From Rhodococcus sp. W8901 (GTDB lineage Bacteria > Actinomycetota > Actinomycetes > Mycobacteriales > Mycobacteriaceae), in contig NZ_CP054690.1 in NCBI RefSeq assembly GCF_013348805.1, positions 4,898,001 through 4,962,000 of the forward strand: a stretch of 64,000 nt of DNA, read 5' to 3'. The position numbers and the translations under genes were made by a program. A model generated the notes under the pieces. The model worked only from the letters and a program-made list of their open reading frames with translations, was not told the origin of the DNA and ran no database searches. Shown in pieces: positions 31,286 through 40,493 of this stretch (positions are counted from its first letter, which is position 1; each line of letters opens with the position of its first letter).

Positions 31286-33133
31286 GTGGAGCAGTCCGAG
31301 CCCGAAGCCGCATCAAGGACGACGGAGATCGATCCGGCGCCCGCCCGTCGAACAAGCCGCCGCCGGACGTCACAACCTGCGGTAACGGCGCGGAAGCGGC
31401 GACGCCGCATCGCGATCGGCGCAACGTGCGCGGTCGCGATCGTCGGTGCCTGGGGCTGCTATCTCGCGTACGAGGCAACCCAGATCAGATTGAATCTTGA
31501 ACGAGCATCGGATCACGCGACGCAATCGAAAGATGCACTACTGGCGGGTAACTCGGAGACAGGCACACGATCTGCGGCCGATGCGGACCGCTACGCAGAC
31601 CAGGCCTATGACGCCGCCCACTCGGTCAGCTGGCGTGTCGCCGGAGCGATTCCGTGGCTGGGCAGTCCGTTCGACACGACCCGGCAGATATCCGACGTGG
31701 TTCGGGGGCTCACTTCTGATGTCCTGACCCCGGCAGCGCAGGCAGGATCGGCGATGGCACCCAGCCAGTTGATCCTCGACGGAGCACGAATCAACCTGCA
31801 GGCCCTGCGTGACGCCGCGCCCAGCCTTGCCGACACTGCCACCGCAGCCGAGGCGCTGGCTGCCGACGCTGCAGGCGTCGGCAGCACGTTCATCGGACCC
31901 ATCGAGGACGCTCGCGTACAACTCCAACAGCAGACATCGGATCTGTCCACCCTCCTCGGAAACGTCTCGACCGCAGCGGAGATCGCCCCAGCGATGCTCG
32001 GCGCCGATGGTCCCCGCACCTACTTCATAGGATTCCAGACCAACGCCGAGGCCCGTGGCACCGGTGGGCTGCTCGGTGGTTTCGGCGAACTGCGTACTGC
32101 GGACGGCACCGTGCGCGTTGATGAGCTCGCCAGCAACCGGGAACTCTCGTTGAACGGCAATCAACCGATCGATCTCGGTCCGGACTTCGAGCGCCAGTAC
32201 GGGCAGAGTCGTGCCACAACAGATTTCCGGAACAGTAACGCCAGCTCACATTTCCCTTACGCCGCGCAGATCTGGCGATCCCTATGGGCACAGGAATCCG
32301 GTGACCAGGTCGACGGAGTCATCGCAACCGATCCTGTCGCACTCAGCTACGTACTCGACGTGGTGGGACCGATCACGATGCCCGACGGCGAGAAGGTCAC
32401 CGCCGAGAACGTCGTAGAGCTGACTGAATCCATCGCATACTCGCGATTCGGTGACGACAATGCCGCGCGCAAGGCGTATCTCCAGACTGTCGCTGCCAAG
32501 GTGGTCGAACGGATGACCGGGAAGATCTCGCGACCGCAGGCGCTGCTCGAAGCCTTGGGACGAGCGGCCAGCGAACGACGAATCGCAGTCTGGAGTTCAC
32601 ACCCCGAGGAACAGACAGTCCTCGCCGGTACCGCACTGGGGCACACCGTCCCTGAGGACGACGCCCCTTACGCCGGCGTGGTCGTCAACAACCTGGGTGG
32701 CAACAAGCTCGACTACTATCTCCGCCGTGAGATCACGTACACCGCTGAGTCGTGCACCGACGGCGTGCGGAAGAGCACCGTGAGAGTGCGCCTGACGAAT
32801 ACGCTTCCGAACGGTGACTACACAAAGTATGTAGCCGGAATGTTCGACAACCCAATGGGCGCACCCGCCGGAACCAACCTGACGAACCTGTCGCTGGTCG
32901 CAACCCGCGGCGCAAAGCTCGACAAGGTCACCGTCGACGGTAAGCCGGCCTTCGCCTTCACCGGAGCAGAACTGGGACACCCGGTATTCGACATCCAGTT
33001 CCCGATCGGACAGGGCAAGACCGCGGAGGTCGTCTACGAACTGACCGAACCAGCGACGGCAGGAACGGCATCGGTGCCCATCCAACCTCTCCTCGATCAA
33101 CCCGATGCCGGGATAGACGTTCCGAGCTGCTGA
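31286..33133 (+). CDS. DUF4012 membrane-anchored extracytoplasmic protein
   Basis: A 615-residue protein: Arg-rich cytoplasmic N-terminus (about 1-42), one transmembrane helix (about 43-63), then a helical region (about 65-225) and the conserved DUF4012 body with FQTNAEARGTGGLLGGFGEL, VDGVIATDPVALSYVL and NVVELTESIAYSRF. The family is frequent in actinobacterial polysaccharide loci and its biochemical function is not established. GTG 31286 is preceded by AAGGGGG. It is the only plus-strand gene in the polysaccharide block and shares a control region with the NRPS. A role in envelope polymer export or attachment is inference from location. Its 3' end is 16 bp from the DUF218 gene. Confidence 0.85.
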   Translation: MEQSEPEAASRTTEIDPAPARRTSRRRTSQPAVTARKRRRRIAIGATCAVAIVGAWGCYLAYEATQIRLNLERASDHATQSKDALLAGNSETGTRSAADADRYADQAYDAAHSVSWRVAGAIPWLGSPFDTTRQISDVVRGLTSDVLTPAAQAGSAMAPSQLILDGARINLQALRDAAPSLADTATAAEALAADAAGVGSTFIGPIEDARVQLQQQTSDLSTLLGNVSTAAEIAPAMLGADGPRTYFIGFQTNAEARGTGGLLGGFGELRTADGTVRVDELASNRELSLNGNQPIDLGPDFERQYGQSRATTDFRNSNASSHFPYAAQIWRSLWAQESGDQVDGVIATDPVALSYVLDVVGPITMPDGEKVTAENVVELTESIAYSRFGDDNAARKAYLQTVAAKVVERMTGKISRPQALLEALGRAASERRIAVWSSHPEEQTVLAGTALGHTVPEDDAPYAGVVVNNLGGNKLDYYLRREITYTAESCTDGVRKSTVRVRLTNTLPNGDYTKYVAGMFDNPMGAPAGTNLTNLSLVATRGAKLDKVTVDGKPAFAFTGAELGHPVFDIQFPIGQGKTAEVVYELTEPATAGTASVPIQPLLDQPDAGIDVPSC

Positions 33134-33149
33134 GTTCCGACACACACCC

Positions 33150-33734
33150 TCAGCAATGGCCGAGCAAGGTCTCTTTGACGAAACCTCCTGTTTGGTAGAG
33201 GTACTCGTACGCCCAGCGTGGAATGCTGTACCTGTACTCCCGGGGTACCGGGAGCACGAATACCGCACCTGAAAAGCACTTTTCGAAGATGTACCGTGCA
33301 CGCAGCAGGTGGTATCGCCAACTGATGACCATGACGCTGTCCCACCCGTTCTCTGATGCCAGTCTCGCTACCGCCGTCGCCTCCCCACGCGTCGTGGGCG
33401 GATCCGGAACGAAACAGGTGGTGTCGAATGAGGCGTGTTCTGTCGAACAAAGCTCTCGCATCCGCACATCAGTCCGTCGATACGGATTCGAGAGAACCAC
33501 ATGATCGGAATAGCCACGGAGCGCTAACTCCATGGCGTACTTCTCGCGACCATCGTGCGCACCTCCGAGCACCACAATGGCATCGACGTCGGTCAACCTA
33601 TCGAAGCCTGCGTATGTGTAAGTCCTTGCCCCGAAAATTCCCGACGCAAGGACGCTTACGTACACAACGAGGACCAGGAGGAGACGCCTAGTCCTCCGTC
33701 TCGCACGCAGGGACGGCTGGAGGATCCGGTTCAT
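33150..33734 (-). CDS. DUF218 (YdcF/SanA-like) membrane protein
   Basis: A 194-residue protein with a basic N-terminus and one membrane helix (about 17-36). A DUF218 domain (about 48-180) follows, with DAIVVLGGAHDGREKYAMEL, TRGEATAVARLASENGW and VMVISWRYHLLRARYIF. The domain would be extracytoplasmic. Family members influence envelope polysaccharide or peptidoglycan assembly in other bacteria, but no reaction is established. It is the last gene of the minus-strand polysaccharide string, 68 bp after the pyruvyltransferase. Confidence 0.8.
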   Translation of the reverse strand: MNRILQPSLRARRRTRRLLLVLVVYVSVLASGIFGARTYTYAGFDRLTDVDAIVVLGGAHDGREKYAMELALRGYSDHVVLSNPYRRTDVRMRELCSTEHASFDTTCFVPDPPTTRGEATAVARLASENGWDSVMVISWRYHLLRARYIFEKCFSGAVFVLPVPREYRYSIPRWAYEYLYQTGGFVKETLLGHC

Positions 33735-33802
33735 CGCGCACTAGCGCAGCATCATTCGATGTCTTGTTGTCGAACCGCGGATGCAGTCCTTCTCACGTTC
33801 AC

Positions 33803-34594
33803 TCACGGCGCCCACAGCTCGTACGGAAACGCACCCAAGACGCCAGCGGGATCCCACTCGAGTGGTTCCTCGCCTCCCATCGCCAGCGCCTCGTCCACGG
33901 TCGTCGCGGCCGTGTAGCCGCTGCGACCACTCCCGAGATAGTAGTCCTGGTACTTGAAGGGTGGTTCGTGGTCAGAGCCGATCAGCCGTGCCTCGATTCC
34001 GAACGAGTCGGCGAGGACAACTGCATGTAAGGAACTTCCGATGACGAACTCACTATTCGCGATCCGTGTGATCGTGTCCCACAGCGGCCGACAGGGATGC
34101 CAGAAGTCCGGGTGGCCTCGATACTTCTCGACGTCGTTCAGATTGGGAATGAGAGTTACGCCCGCGGACAGTCGCGGCGCCACCAAACTCTCACGCGGCC
34201 AGAGAACACCTACGAGGAGTCCAGGATCGCCGTAGACCTCCGGTACCGAAATGCCCCGACTACGGAGGAATTCGGCCGTTCGGGGCCCGCGCACCGACCT
34301 GACATCGAGATCAGAGAACTGGTACTCGAGGTCGAGACTCTTCCCGTTGACACCCGAACCCCAGACGACGTCTCCGTCGTTCGCGAGTCGAAGAATGGAA
34401 CCGACACTGAGCAATCGGTGACGGATCGACGTTCCGGCAGGGTCGATTCCCTGACGGACAAGAAGTTCCTCGACGATCAGAGGACCGAGAAGATCACCAA
34501 AATTGTTGACAGGTGGCCTTCTTGGAATCACCCTTCCCAGCGGCCCACGAACACGCCGCTTCCGCGGGTTCCAGTTCACTACTTCAACCGGCAT
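33803..34594 (-). CDS. polysaccharide pyruvyl transferase family protein
   Basis: About 263 residues. PVNNFGDLLGPLIVEELLVR near the N-terminus, GDVVWGSGVNGKSL, VRGPRTAEFLRSRGI and EFVIGSSLHAVVLADSFGIEAR match the CsaB/WcaK-type family that adds a pyruvate ketal from phosphoenolpyruvate to sugars. It is shorter than many members but covers both halves. ATG 34594 was chosen because GGAG lies six bases upstream; GTG 34600 is the alternative. It is the second such enzyme in this locus, so two positions of the repeat unit may be pyruvylated, or one of them may act as another transferase of this fold. Confidence 0.85.
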   Translation of the reverse strand: MPVEVVNWNPRKRRVRGPLGRVIPRRPPVNNFGDLLGPLIVEELLVRQGIDPAGTSIRHRLLSVGSILRLANDGDVVWGSGVNGKSLDLEYQFSDLDVRSVRGPRTAEFLRSRGISVPEVYGDPGLLVGVLWPRESLVAPRLSAGVTLIPNLNDVEKYRGHPDFWHPCRPLWDTITRIANSEFVIGSSLHAVVLADSFGIEARLIGSDHEPPFKYQDYYLGSGRSGYTAATTVDEALAMGGEEPLEWDPAGVLGAFPYELWAP

Positions 34595-34673
34595 ACGCAC
34601 TCCAAAGCTTCATCGCACAGCCCTCGCTCGATCTGGACATTCGTAGTTGTCGATAGCAGGATCCGGACAGTCC

Positions 34674-36725
34674 TCAGTGAATCTGCTCGTGGGCGAGTCC
34701 GATCGGGTACAGAGCATTCTTCAACTGCTCTGCCAGCAGGTTCGATGCCTCCGTCGTCAAATGGTGCCTGTCACGGTAGACCAAGACATTCCCGACGATC
34801 GGCACGCACAAACCTCCCGGGCACAACCAGGGAAGGGGATCAACAAACCGCCCACCCGACTTCGTCGTCCATTCGTCGACCTTCTGTGACCATCGAGCCG
34901 CAACCGCGTGCTCGGCGCTCGTGACGCATTCAGCAGTCGAAGACAGGTGACCTGAAAGACAGATTGGCGGCGCCACGTCGTGCATCGGCGTATCGCCGAG
35001 CACAACCGAAACAGACTCCGCCGGCAATTGGTTCAGTAGAGCACCGACCCCGCGGGCGAAGGCTTCGTCGGCGTCTGCGACGCCGACAGGCTTCTGGCCT
35101 TGGAAGTTCGACACGATGACAAAATCAGGAGCCAGTTCGCCGATCATCGTCAGAGCGTTCTCCCGCCATGTCTCGCACTCCGTGTAGCGACGGTTCAACG
35201 AATCGCTCCAAACTGTCACCTCCGCGGCAGGGCAAGAAGACTTCGTCATCGTGACAAGCCGGTAGCCGTGGGTGGATGCCACTACTTCGAGTGCCGGGAA
35301 CCACTGCGCCGCATGGGAGTCTCCCAGGAGGACGATCGATCGTTCGGAATCTCGGTCGCCGAATACGCAGTCCGAGCGCGGCACGGTTGCCGAGAAGTCG
35401 CCGTGGCACCCATTTGCGTAGATCACGGGCACGCTGCTCGACGAAGACACAAGGGAAGGTGAGAGATTCGCGGGGACCACCGCCGGTATTGCGACATCGG
35501 CGGGCAGGGTCCCCGCGATCCATTCCGTAGCAATGGTATCGGTCGACAACTTGGGAAGAGTCGACGCGGCGACACAGGCTACAACTGCAACCAGCACCGT
35601 TGCCGCGCCAAAGCCATACGTGCGTCCCAGCGAGGCGCCGATCCAACGTGCGTCTCGAAATGGGCGCTCGACGAACCGCTCTGTCAGAACTGCAGCAACG
35701 ATTGCCAGCAGAACCAACCCAAGGGCCTGCAGCCAGGTCAACTGGCGGTCCGAGTACATGACCGGGACGATCAGGAGCGGCCAGTGCCACAGATACAGAG
35801 AGTAGGAAATTCGACCGACGAACTGCATCGCCACGTTCTCCATGATCAAACTTGGCCGCCCCGCAGGTCGCCCACATCCGCCCGCGATGTACATCGCCGC
35901 ACCGACTACCGGAACCGCCGCCATCGCCCCGGGGAAGGTCGTGAATTGGTCGAAGAAGACGATCGCCATAAGGGTGATTCCCAGCCCCAACCACTGGAGT
36001 GCAGCGGCACTGGTCTGCCCGAGTCCGCGCAATCGGCCGACGACCGCCGCCAAGCAGACGCCCACACCGAGTTCCCATGCACGTGTGGGAAGCGTGAAGA
36101 ATGCGACCGGCTGGTTCACCGTGGTCAACACGACGCACAGCACAAATGATGCCGCCGTGACGGACAAGATCACGCCCATCAATCCGCGTCGGTTACCGCG
36201 GAGGATGCGATACGCCGCCAAGACCAGCAGAGGGAATACGAAGTAGAACTGCTCCTCCAGCCCAAGGGACCAATAGTGTTGAAAGACCGACGGCGCCTCG
36301 TTGGCCAGGTAATCCGTGCCCGTCACGGCGAACCACAGATTCGAAACCGCAAGACTCGCAGCTATTCCGTCCTTGGAAACGTCACCGAACCCCAATGGCG
36401 GTATGAATATTCGCGCCAGCAGCAGCGTAACCAGCACGACGAAGATCGAAGCCGGCATGAGTCGACGTATGCGACGCGCGTAGAACCGCATCACCGAGAC
36501 GCTGTTCGTTCGATCGAGCTCGCCGAGCAGATGCCCGCCGATCAGGAAGCCGGAAATCACAAAGAACACGTCTACACCGACGTATCCGCCGGTCAACCAG
36601 GGCACACCAGCGTGATAGAGGACGACTGCTCCGACAGCGACCGCCCGCAAGCCCTGGATGTCTGCGCGAAAGTCTCGCCCAGATTGGACCTTCGCCGGTA
36701 GTGCCGGCGCTTCGGTCACGCTCAC
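34674..36725 (-). CDS. OafA/YrhL-type acyltransferase with SGNH domain
   Basis: About 683 residues. The N-terminal acyltransferase-3 domain (about 15-370) has ten or so membrane helices and the [20 protein letters not shown] and DVFFVISGFLIG signatures. The C-terminal extracytoplasmic SGNH domain (about 410-680) has the serine block GDSHAAQWFP and the late DRHHLT block. This architecture O-acylates surface polysaccharides. The start is GTG 36725: AAAGGAG lies eight bases upstream and the codon overlaps the stop of wzy as GTGA. Starting at ATG 36746 would lose this arrangement. Translational coupling to the polymerase is likely. Confidence 0.92.
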   Translation of the reverse strand: MSVTEAPALPAKVQSGRDFRADIQGLRAVAVGAVVLYHAGVPWLTGGYVGVDVFFVISGFLIGGHLLGELDRTNSVSVMRFYARRIRRLMPASIFVVLVTLLLARIFIPPLGFGDVSKDGIAASLAVSNLWFAVTGTDYLANEAPSVFQHYWSLGLEEQFYFVFPLLVLAAYRILRGNRRGLMGVILSVTAASFVLCVVLTTVNQPVAFFTLPTRAWELGVGVCLAAVVGRLRGLGQTSAAALQWLGLGITLMAIVFFDQFTTFPGAMAAVPVVGAAMYIAGGCGRPAGRPSLIMENVAMQFVGRISYSLYLWHWPLLIVPVMYSDRQLTWLQALGLVLLAIVAAVLTERFVERPFRDARWIGASLGRTYGFGAATVLVAVVACVAASTLPKLSTDTIATEWIAGTLPADVAIPAVVPANLSPSLVSSSSSVPVIYANGCHGDFSATVPRSDCVFGDRDSERSIVLLGDSHAAQWFPALEVVASTHGYRLVTMTKSSCPAAEVTVWSDSLNRRYTECETWRENALTMIGELAPDFVIVSNFQGQKPVGVADADEAFARGVGALLNQLPAESVSVVLGDTPMHDVAPPICLSGHLSSTAECVTSAEHAVAARWSQKVDEWTTKSGGRFVDPLPWLCPGGLCVPIVGNVLVYRDRHHLTTEASNLLAEQLKNALYPIGLAHEQIH

Positions 36726-38119
36726 TGGCACGACTCCTTTCCACATTCCGAGACCGTTGTTGGATGGGTGCCGCCCCGATCAGCGGTGCCTCCCGAATCG
36801 GCTGCGAATTCGAGCGCGAGGACCACTCCGAACAACACCCACAGGCCGATCGGCAGACCACGATTCGTGAACGCGGGCACTGTCAGCGATGCGACCAACG
36901 CCGAAACCACGAGAGCTCCGATCGGAAGCTTCCACCGCGCACGACGTTCGGCCGTACCCCTCAGGACATACCGAAGCGCGACAAGCAGCGTCAGACCGAG
37001 CAGAACCGCCACTATGACACCCGACGCTACTGCGGTGCCGAACCATTGCGACTCGGGCGATCCCCAAACAAGCTGACTCGGCCGCCAGTGCCCCGTGTAG
37101 ACGCTCGAGCCCCACCCGGTCCAGAAGCGATCCTCGATGGCTGGAATCGTCTGTTGCGTCCAGATTTTCCACCTGTAGGCGATCGTGTTCGGCACCCAGC
37201 CGGGCAGATACTCCGGGCGGTAGGCGGTTTGCTGCGTGAAGCGTTCGTCCAGGTAGCTGCCGAACTGCATGTAACCGAGTAACACTACGGCGCCAAGGCC
37301 GACGACTCGACTTATACGGATCCCCATCACGAACAGCGTCACCAAGACGATCACCGCGACCGTCGCGAGCACGGACAACGTCAACGACGCGAGAGCGCCG
37401 AAGGCAGATGCAAACAGTGCCGCCGCGAGAGGCAGCGTGAACCGTCGTTGTCCCCGCTCGGCGAGCAAGACCGCCGAGCAGCATGCGGCAAGTGCCGTGC
37501 AGAAGTAGAAGCCGAGTCCAGTCCAGTGTCCGACCAGCCCGGTTGCCCGGATCAGACGCCCGTCCACGATGCGTTCGGAAAGACCCGGGCCTGGAGCAAT
37601 CTTCAGCACCATGAGGGAGAAGGCCGGCGATCCCAATTGGAGCACTGACAGAATACCGGCGGGAATAGCCGGGACCGCGAACGAGGTCAAGAAGGCACGT
37701 GCACTCTGTCTGCTGTCGATGACGAGACGGGCAGCGATGTAGCCAACAAGGTAGAACAGCGGAGTCACGGCACCGACCAGGTCGAATCCGTATCCGAGGT
37801 CACCGGAATTCGTGTACTCCGCCAGCACGGAGGCAAGCGTGTATAGAAGTACCACGATATCGAGGCTGCTAATACGCAGCCGCGGCACAGCGGCGGAGGC
37901 GGCCTGCGTGCAGGCAACGAGGATCGCAACCGCGACCAACATGTGCCAGGGCCGAATACCCAGAACCGGAACGAGGGCCGGAACGCCCGGAACCGCGGCA
38001 GCCACCCCCAGCAACAGCCCGACCCACCTGACGGCCGCCCGCGTGTCGTCCACGCCCGGTCCGATCGTGGGTTCGGCTGGACGATCGCCCGAGCGGATGT
38101 CCAAAGTCTGGACCGTCAT
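36722..38119 (-). CDS. Wzy-type polysaccharide polymerase / O-antigen ligase family
   Basis: A 465-residue integral membrane protein with about 11-12 hydrophobic segments and one larger extracytoplasmic loop (about 270-345) containing the Trp/Arg-rich stretch FWTGWGSSVYTGHW. This is the usual Wzy/WaaL topology, with low sequence conservation. It would polymerise lipid-linked repeat units outside the membrane. Wzx, Wzc and priming-enzyme partners are in the same locus, which favours polymerase over ligase. It overlaps the upstream glycosyltransferase as ATGA and the downstream acyltransferase as GTGA. Confidence 0.85.
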   Translation of the reverse strand: MTVQTLDIRSGDRPAEPTIGPGVDDTRAAVRWVGLLLGVAAAVPGVPALVPVLGIRPWHMLVAVAILVACTQAASAAVPRLRISSLDIVVLLYTLASVLAEYTNSGDLGYGFDLVGAVTPLFYLVGYIAARLVIDSRQSARAFLTSFAVPAIPAGILSVLQLGSPAFSLMVLKIAPGPGLSERIVDGRLIRATGLVGHWTGLGFYFCTALAACCSAVLLAERGQRRFTLPLAAALFASAFGALASLTLSVLATVAVIVLVTLFVMGIRISRVVGLGAVVLLGYMQFGSYLDERFTQQTAYRPEYLPGWVPNTIAYRWKIWTQQTIPAIEDRFWTGWGSSVYTGHWRPSQLVWGSPESQWFGTAVASGVIVAVLLGLTLLVALRYVLRGTAERRARWKLPIGALVVSALVASLTVPAFTNRGLPIGLWVLFGVVLALEFAADSGGTADRGGTHPTTVSECGKESCQ

Positions 38120-39378
38120 CGCGCCGGCCGCTTGCCACTCTGTGGGATGAGACCGGCTCGATCAAGCACCGCCGTCGCACGCGTACTCCAGGCATGATCG
38201 CGCACAACTGCTGCTCGACTCAGCTCGATATCGCCGCTCGAGCGCCTGGCTCCGCCGACCAATTCTTTCAGTGTTGTCTCGAACTCGCCCGTGTCGGAGA
38301 ACATGTGGATGTCGGCCCCGGAACGCGCCAAGGACTCGGCGTCGGCGGATTCGGTGCAGACGATGCTCAGTCCGAGCGCCGCATACTCGTACAGCTTGAG
38401 GGGGCTGTGATACATCGACTGGCTGGACGACTTCTGGTGACCCGCGATCCCGACGTCCCACGCCGTCATCACTTCGAACGCGGCGGATTGTGGCATCCGG
38501 CCATGAAAGGAGACCAGCTCCGACAGCCCTTCATCCTTCACCAGCTGCTTCAGATTTCCGAGCTCAGCACCGTCTCCGATGATCTCGAGGCGGACCGGTT
38601 CGCTCGCCCCATTCGCCACGCGAGCGACGGACAGAATCAACTGGTCCAGATTCTGCCATTTCACCACAGACCCTACGAATCCTATTACACGGCAGGCACT
38701 CTCCGAACGCTGGTAGTCCAGCAACCTCTCGTCAACGCCATTCGGAACCACCAACACCTTGTCCCGATCGATCCGTGCAAACTCGACGAGTTCGTCACAC
38801 AACCGCTCACTGACCGCAACAACGATGTCGGATCGACGCAATACTCGCCGCTCGAGATACCGCGCTATGCGCTCGGCCTTCAGGACCTTCCTGTCCTGCG
38901 CGGTTTCTCTGGACAGAATCCCGTTCGCTTCAACGACGCGCACGGCGGATCCCTTACGCGCGTGGAAGCTCGTCAGCGTTTGCAACACGGCCACTCGCTC
39001 GTAGATGAGTTGCGGCGCGGGTTGTCTCGCCGTTCGGACGAAAACGTTGACACCGCACCACACCGCCGCAGCACCCCGCACGACATCGGCGATCCAGATC
39101 TTGGATCCGTCCGCGCCTGCATAGTCGGACTGCTTGATCTGAGTGAATCGGCCCATCATCGGGAAGGACGACGCCGTCAGCAGCTCGGTTCGCCTTCCGA
39201 TCTGGGACAGTCCCCGCACAAAGTTCAAAATGTGAGTCCGTGGACCAGGCGTGTTCGACTGATCACCCAGGGATATACGGAAACCCCCGACCAGATAGTG
39301 AATCGACGGCGAGGGTTCCAGGCTTCGGCCCTCCAGATCGCCGTGCGGAAGAGTCGCTGACCGACCGTCGTTACTCAT
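38116..39378 (-). CDS. glycosyltransferase family 4 (GT-B)
   Basis: About 420 residues. The C-terminal half has the GT4 pattern: VIGFVGSVVKWQNLDQLI, RLEIIGDGAELGNLKQLV, FHGRMPQSAAFEVMTAWD and SPLKLYEYAALGLSIVCTES, with the nucleotide-sugar-binding E-x7-E region at the last of these. It adds one sugar to the lipid-linked unit at the cytoplasmic membrane face; donor and acceptor are not predictable. ATG 39378 was chosen because it overlaps the upstream stop as TGATG; the in-frame sequence further upstream is antisense to the neighbour and non-homologous. It overlaps wzy as ATGA. Confidence 0.9.
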   Translation of the reverse strand: MSNDGRSATLPHGDLEGRSLEPSPSIHYLVGGFRISLGDQSNTPGPRTHILNFVRGLSQIGRRTELLTASSFPMMGRFTQIKQSDYAGADGSKIWIADVVRGAAAVWCGVNVFVRTARQPAPQLIYERVAVLQTLTSFHARKGSAVRVVEANGILSRETAQDRKVLKAERIARYLERRVLRRSDIVVAVSERLCDELVEFARIDRDKVLVVPNGVDERLLDYQRSESACRVIGFVGSVVKWQNLDQLILSVARVANGASEPVRLEIIGDGAELGNLKQLVKDEGLSELVSFHGRMPQSAAFEVMTAWDVGIAGHQKSSSQSMYHSPLKLYEYAALGLSIVCTESADAESLARSGADIHMFSDTGEFETTLKELVGGARRSSGDIELSRAAVVRDHAWSTRATAVLDRAGLIPQSGKRPAR

Positions 39379-40427
39379 CAGGCCCTCACTACTGAATCGA
39401 GCGCGCGAACGCGCGACTGTGCGATACGGGTGCTCAACTCGATCTCGTTCCGCTCGCGTGCCCTGGCGGCACCACGAATGACGATCTCCTGGGTGTCCCA
39501 GCCACGCACATCCCAACTGACGGCGTCAAACCCGGCAGCAGCGAAGTGTCTCGCAACCTTCTCGTCCTCGTGTTCCATCAAACCCAGAGGAACGGCCCCC
39601 TCGGTCAGCGCCATGATCAGTACATGTAGCCGATCGCTGACCACGACCTCACACTTGCGATACGTGTATCGCAACCTCTTCTCCTGGTCTGTGTGAGACT
39701 CGTCGATCCAATCGACGATCCTGCACTCGAGTGCGGCTGCCAATTCACGCGCTCTCGCCGAGTCCCGCTTCACCTGGACCACAACAGTCGGTATCAACCC
39801 AAGTTCCCGCGCCAGCTCGCGAATGCCTTCGGTCCATTCGGGACTCGTGGCTGGACTATCCGCCCGAAGAGAGACCGCAAGCAACCCGCGTCCCGACGAC
39901 TCCTCGTCCGCCGATGGCTGTTCCAATGCCTCATCGAATGCCCAGTCCGGGCCGACGGTTCCCTTTCCGAACACATCTCTCGAAGCCGCGTCGCGCCAGA
40001 CGTTGACCTTTGCCAGAAGCACAGTCACCCAGATCAGGTTCCGCCACAGTTGGCGATACTCGTGCATCCCGACACCGACACCGACACGGACACAGCGCTT
40101 CCCGTGGATGAGCGAGATCAGCATCATCGGGATGAGCAGTGCATGCATGACACTCTGCTTGCGATTGCACTTGATCTCTCCGGGATTGAATCCGAACATC
40201 CAGTCTTTTCGCAGGCTGTGAAGCGTGGCTACTGCAATGAAGCGAACGAAGCTGGTATAGATCTTGTCCTCCGGACGAGCACCGAGAGCTGAGATGAAGT
40301 CACGAGTCGCCTTGCCTACATAGATGTCACAGCTCGGGCCGGCAGCCTGAAGGCTGCGCAACATCCTCCGACGCAGAATGATGTCACCGACATTGTCGTC
40401 TTGACCCGCGCACCAGTAGTAGATCAC
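39378..40427 (-). CDS. polysaccharide pyruvyl transferase family protein
   Basis: A 349-residue protein. The start IYYWCAGQDDNVGDIILRRR and the C-terminal block CEVVVSDRLHVLIMALTEGA are typical of the pyruvyl transferase family (PF04230), which uses phosphoenolpyruvate to form a ketal on a sugar. Starts with GTG 40427. It is coupled to the following glycosyltransferase by a TGATG overlap, so the two probably act on the same unit. The flippase lies 66 bp upstream. Some family members have other activities, so pyruvylation is likely but not proven. Confidence 0.87.
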   Translation of the reverse strand: MIYYWCAGQDDNVGDIILRRRMLRSLQAAGPSCDIYVGKATRDFISALGARPEDKIYTSFVRFIAVATLHSLRKDWMFGFNPGEIKCNRKQSVMHALLIPMMLISLIHGKRCVRVGVGVGMHEYRQLWRNLIWVTVLLAKVNVWRDAASRDVFGKGTVGPDWAFDEALEQPSADEESSGRGLLAVSLRADSPATSPEWTEGIRELARELGLIPTVVVQVKRDSARARELAAALECRIVDWIDESHTDQEKRLRYTYRKCEVVVSDRLHVLIMALTEGAVPLGLMEHEDEKVARHFAAAGFDAVSWDVRGWDTQEIVIRGAARARERNEIELSTRIAQSRVRALDSVVRA

Positions 40428-40493
40428 CCGACCAGCCCCTTCAGTTCATCGTCGACAGCAGAACGGTCTCGAAACGACCAGACGTTCGCCATT

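Noticed and set aside
36725-36746. ATG 36746 as start of the acyltransferase
   Set aside because: It would place the start inside the polymerase gene with no binding site, whereas GTG 36725 has AAAGGAG at good spacing and a GTGA overlap.
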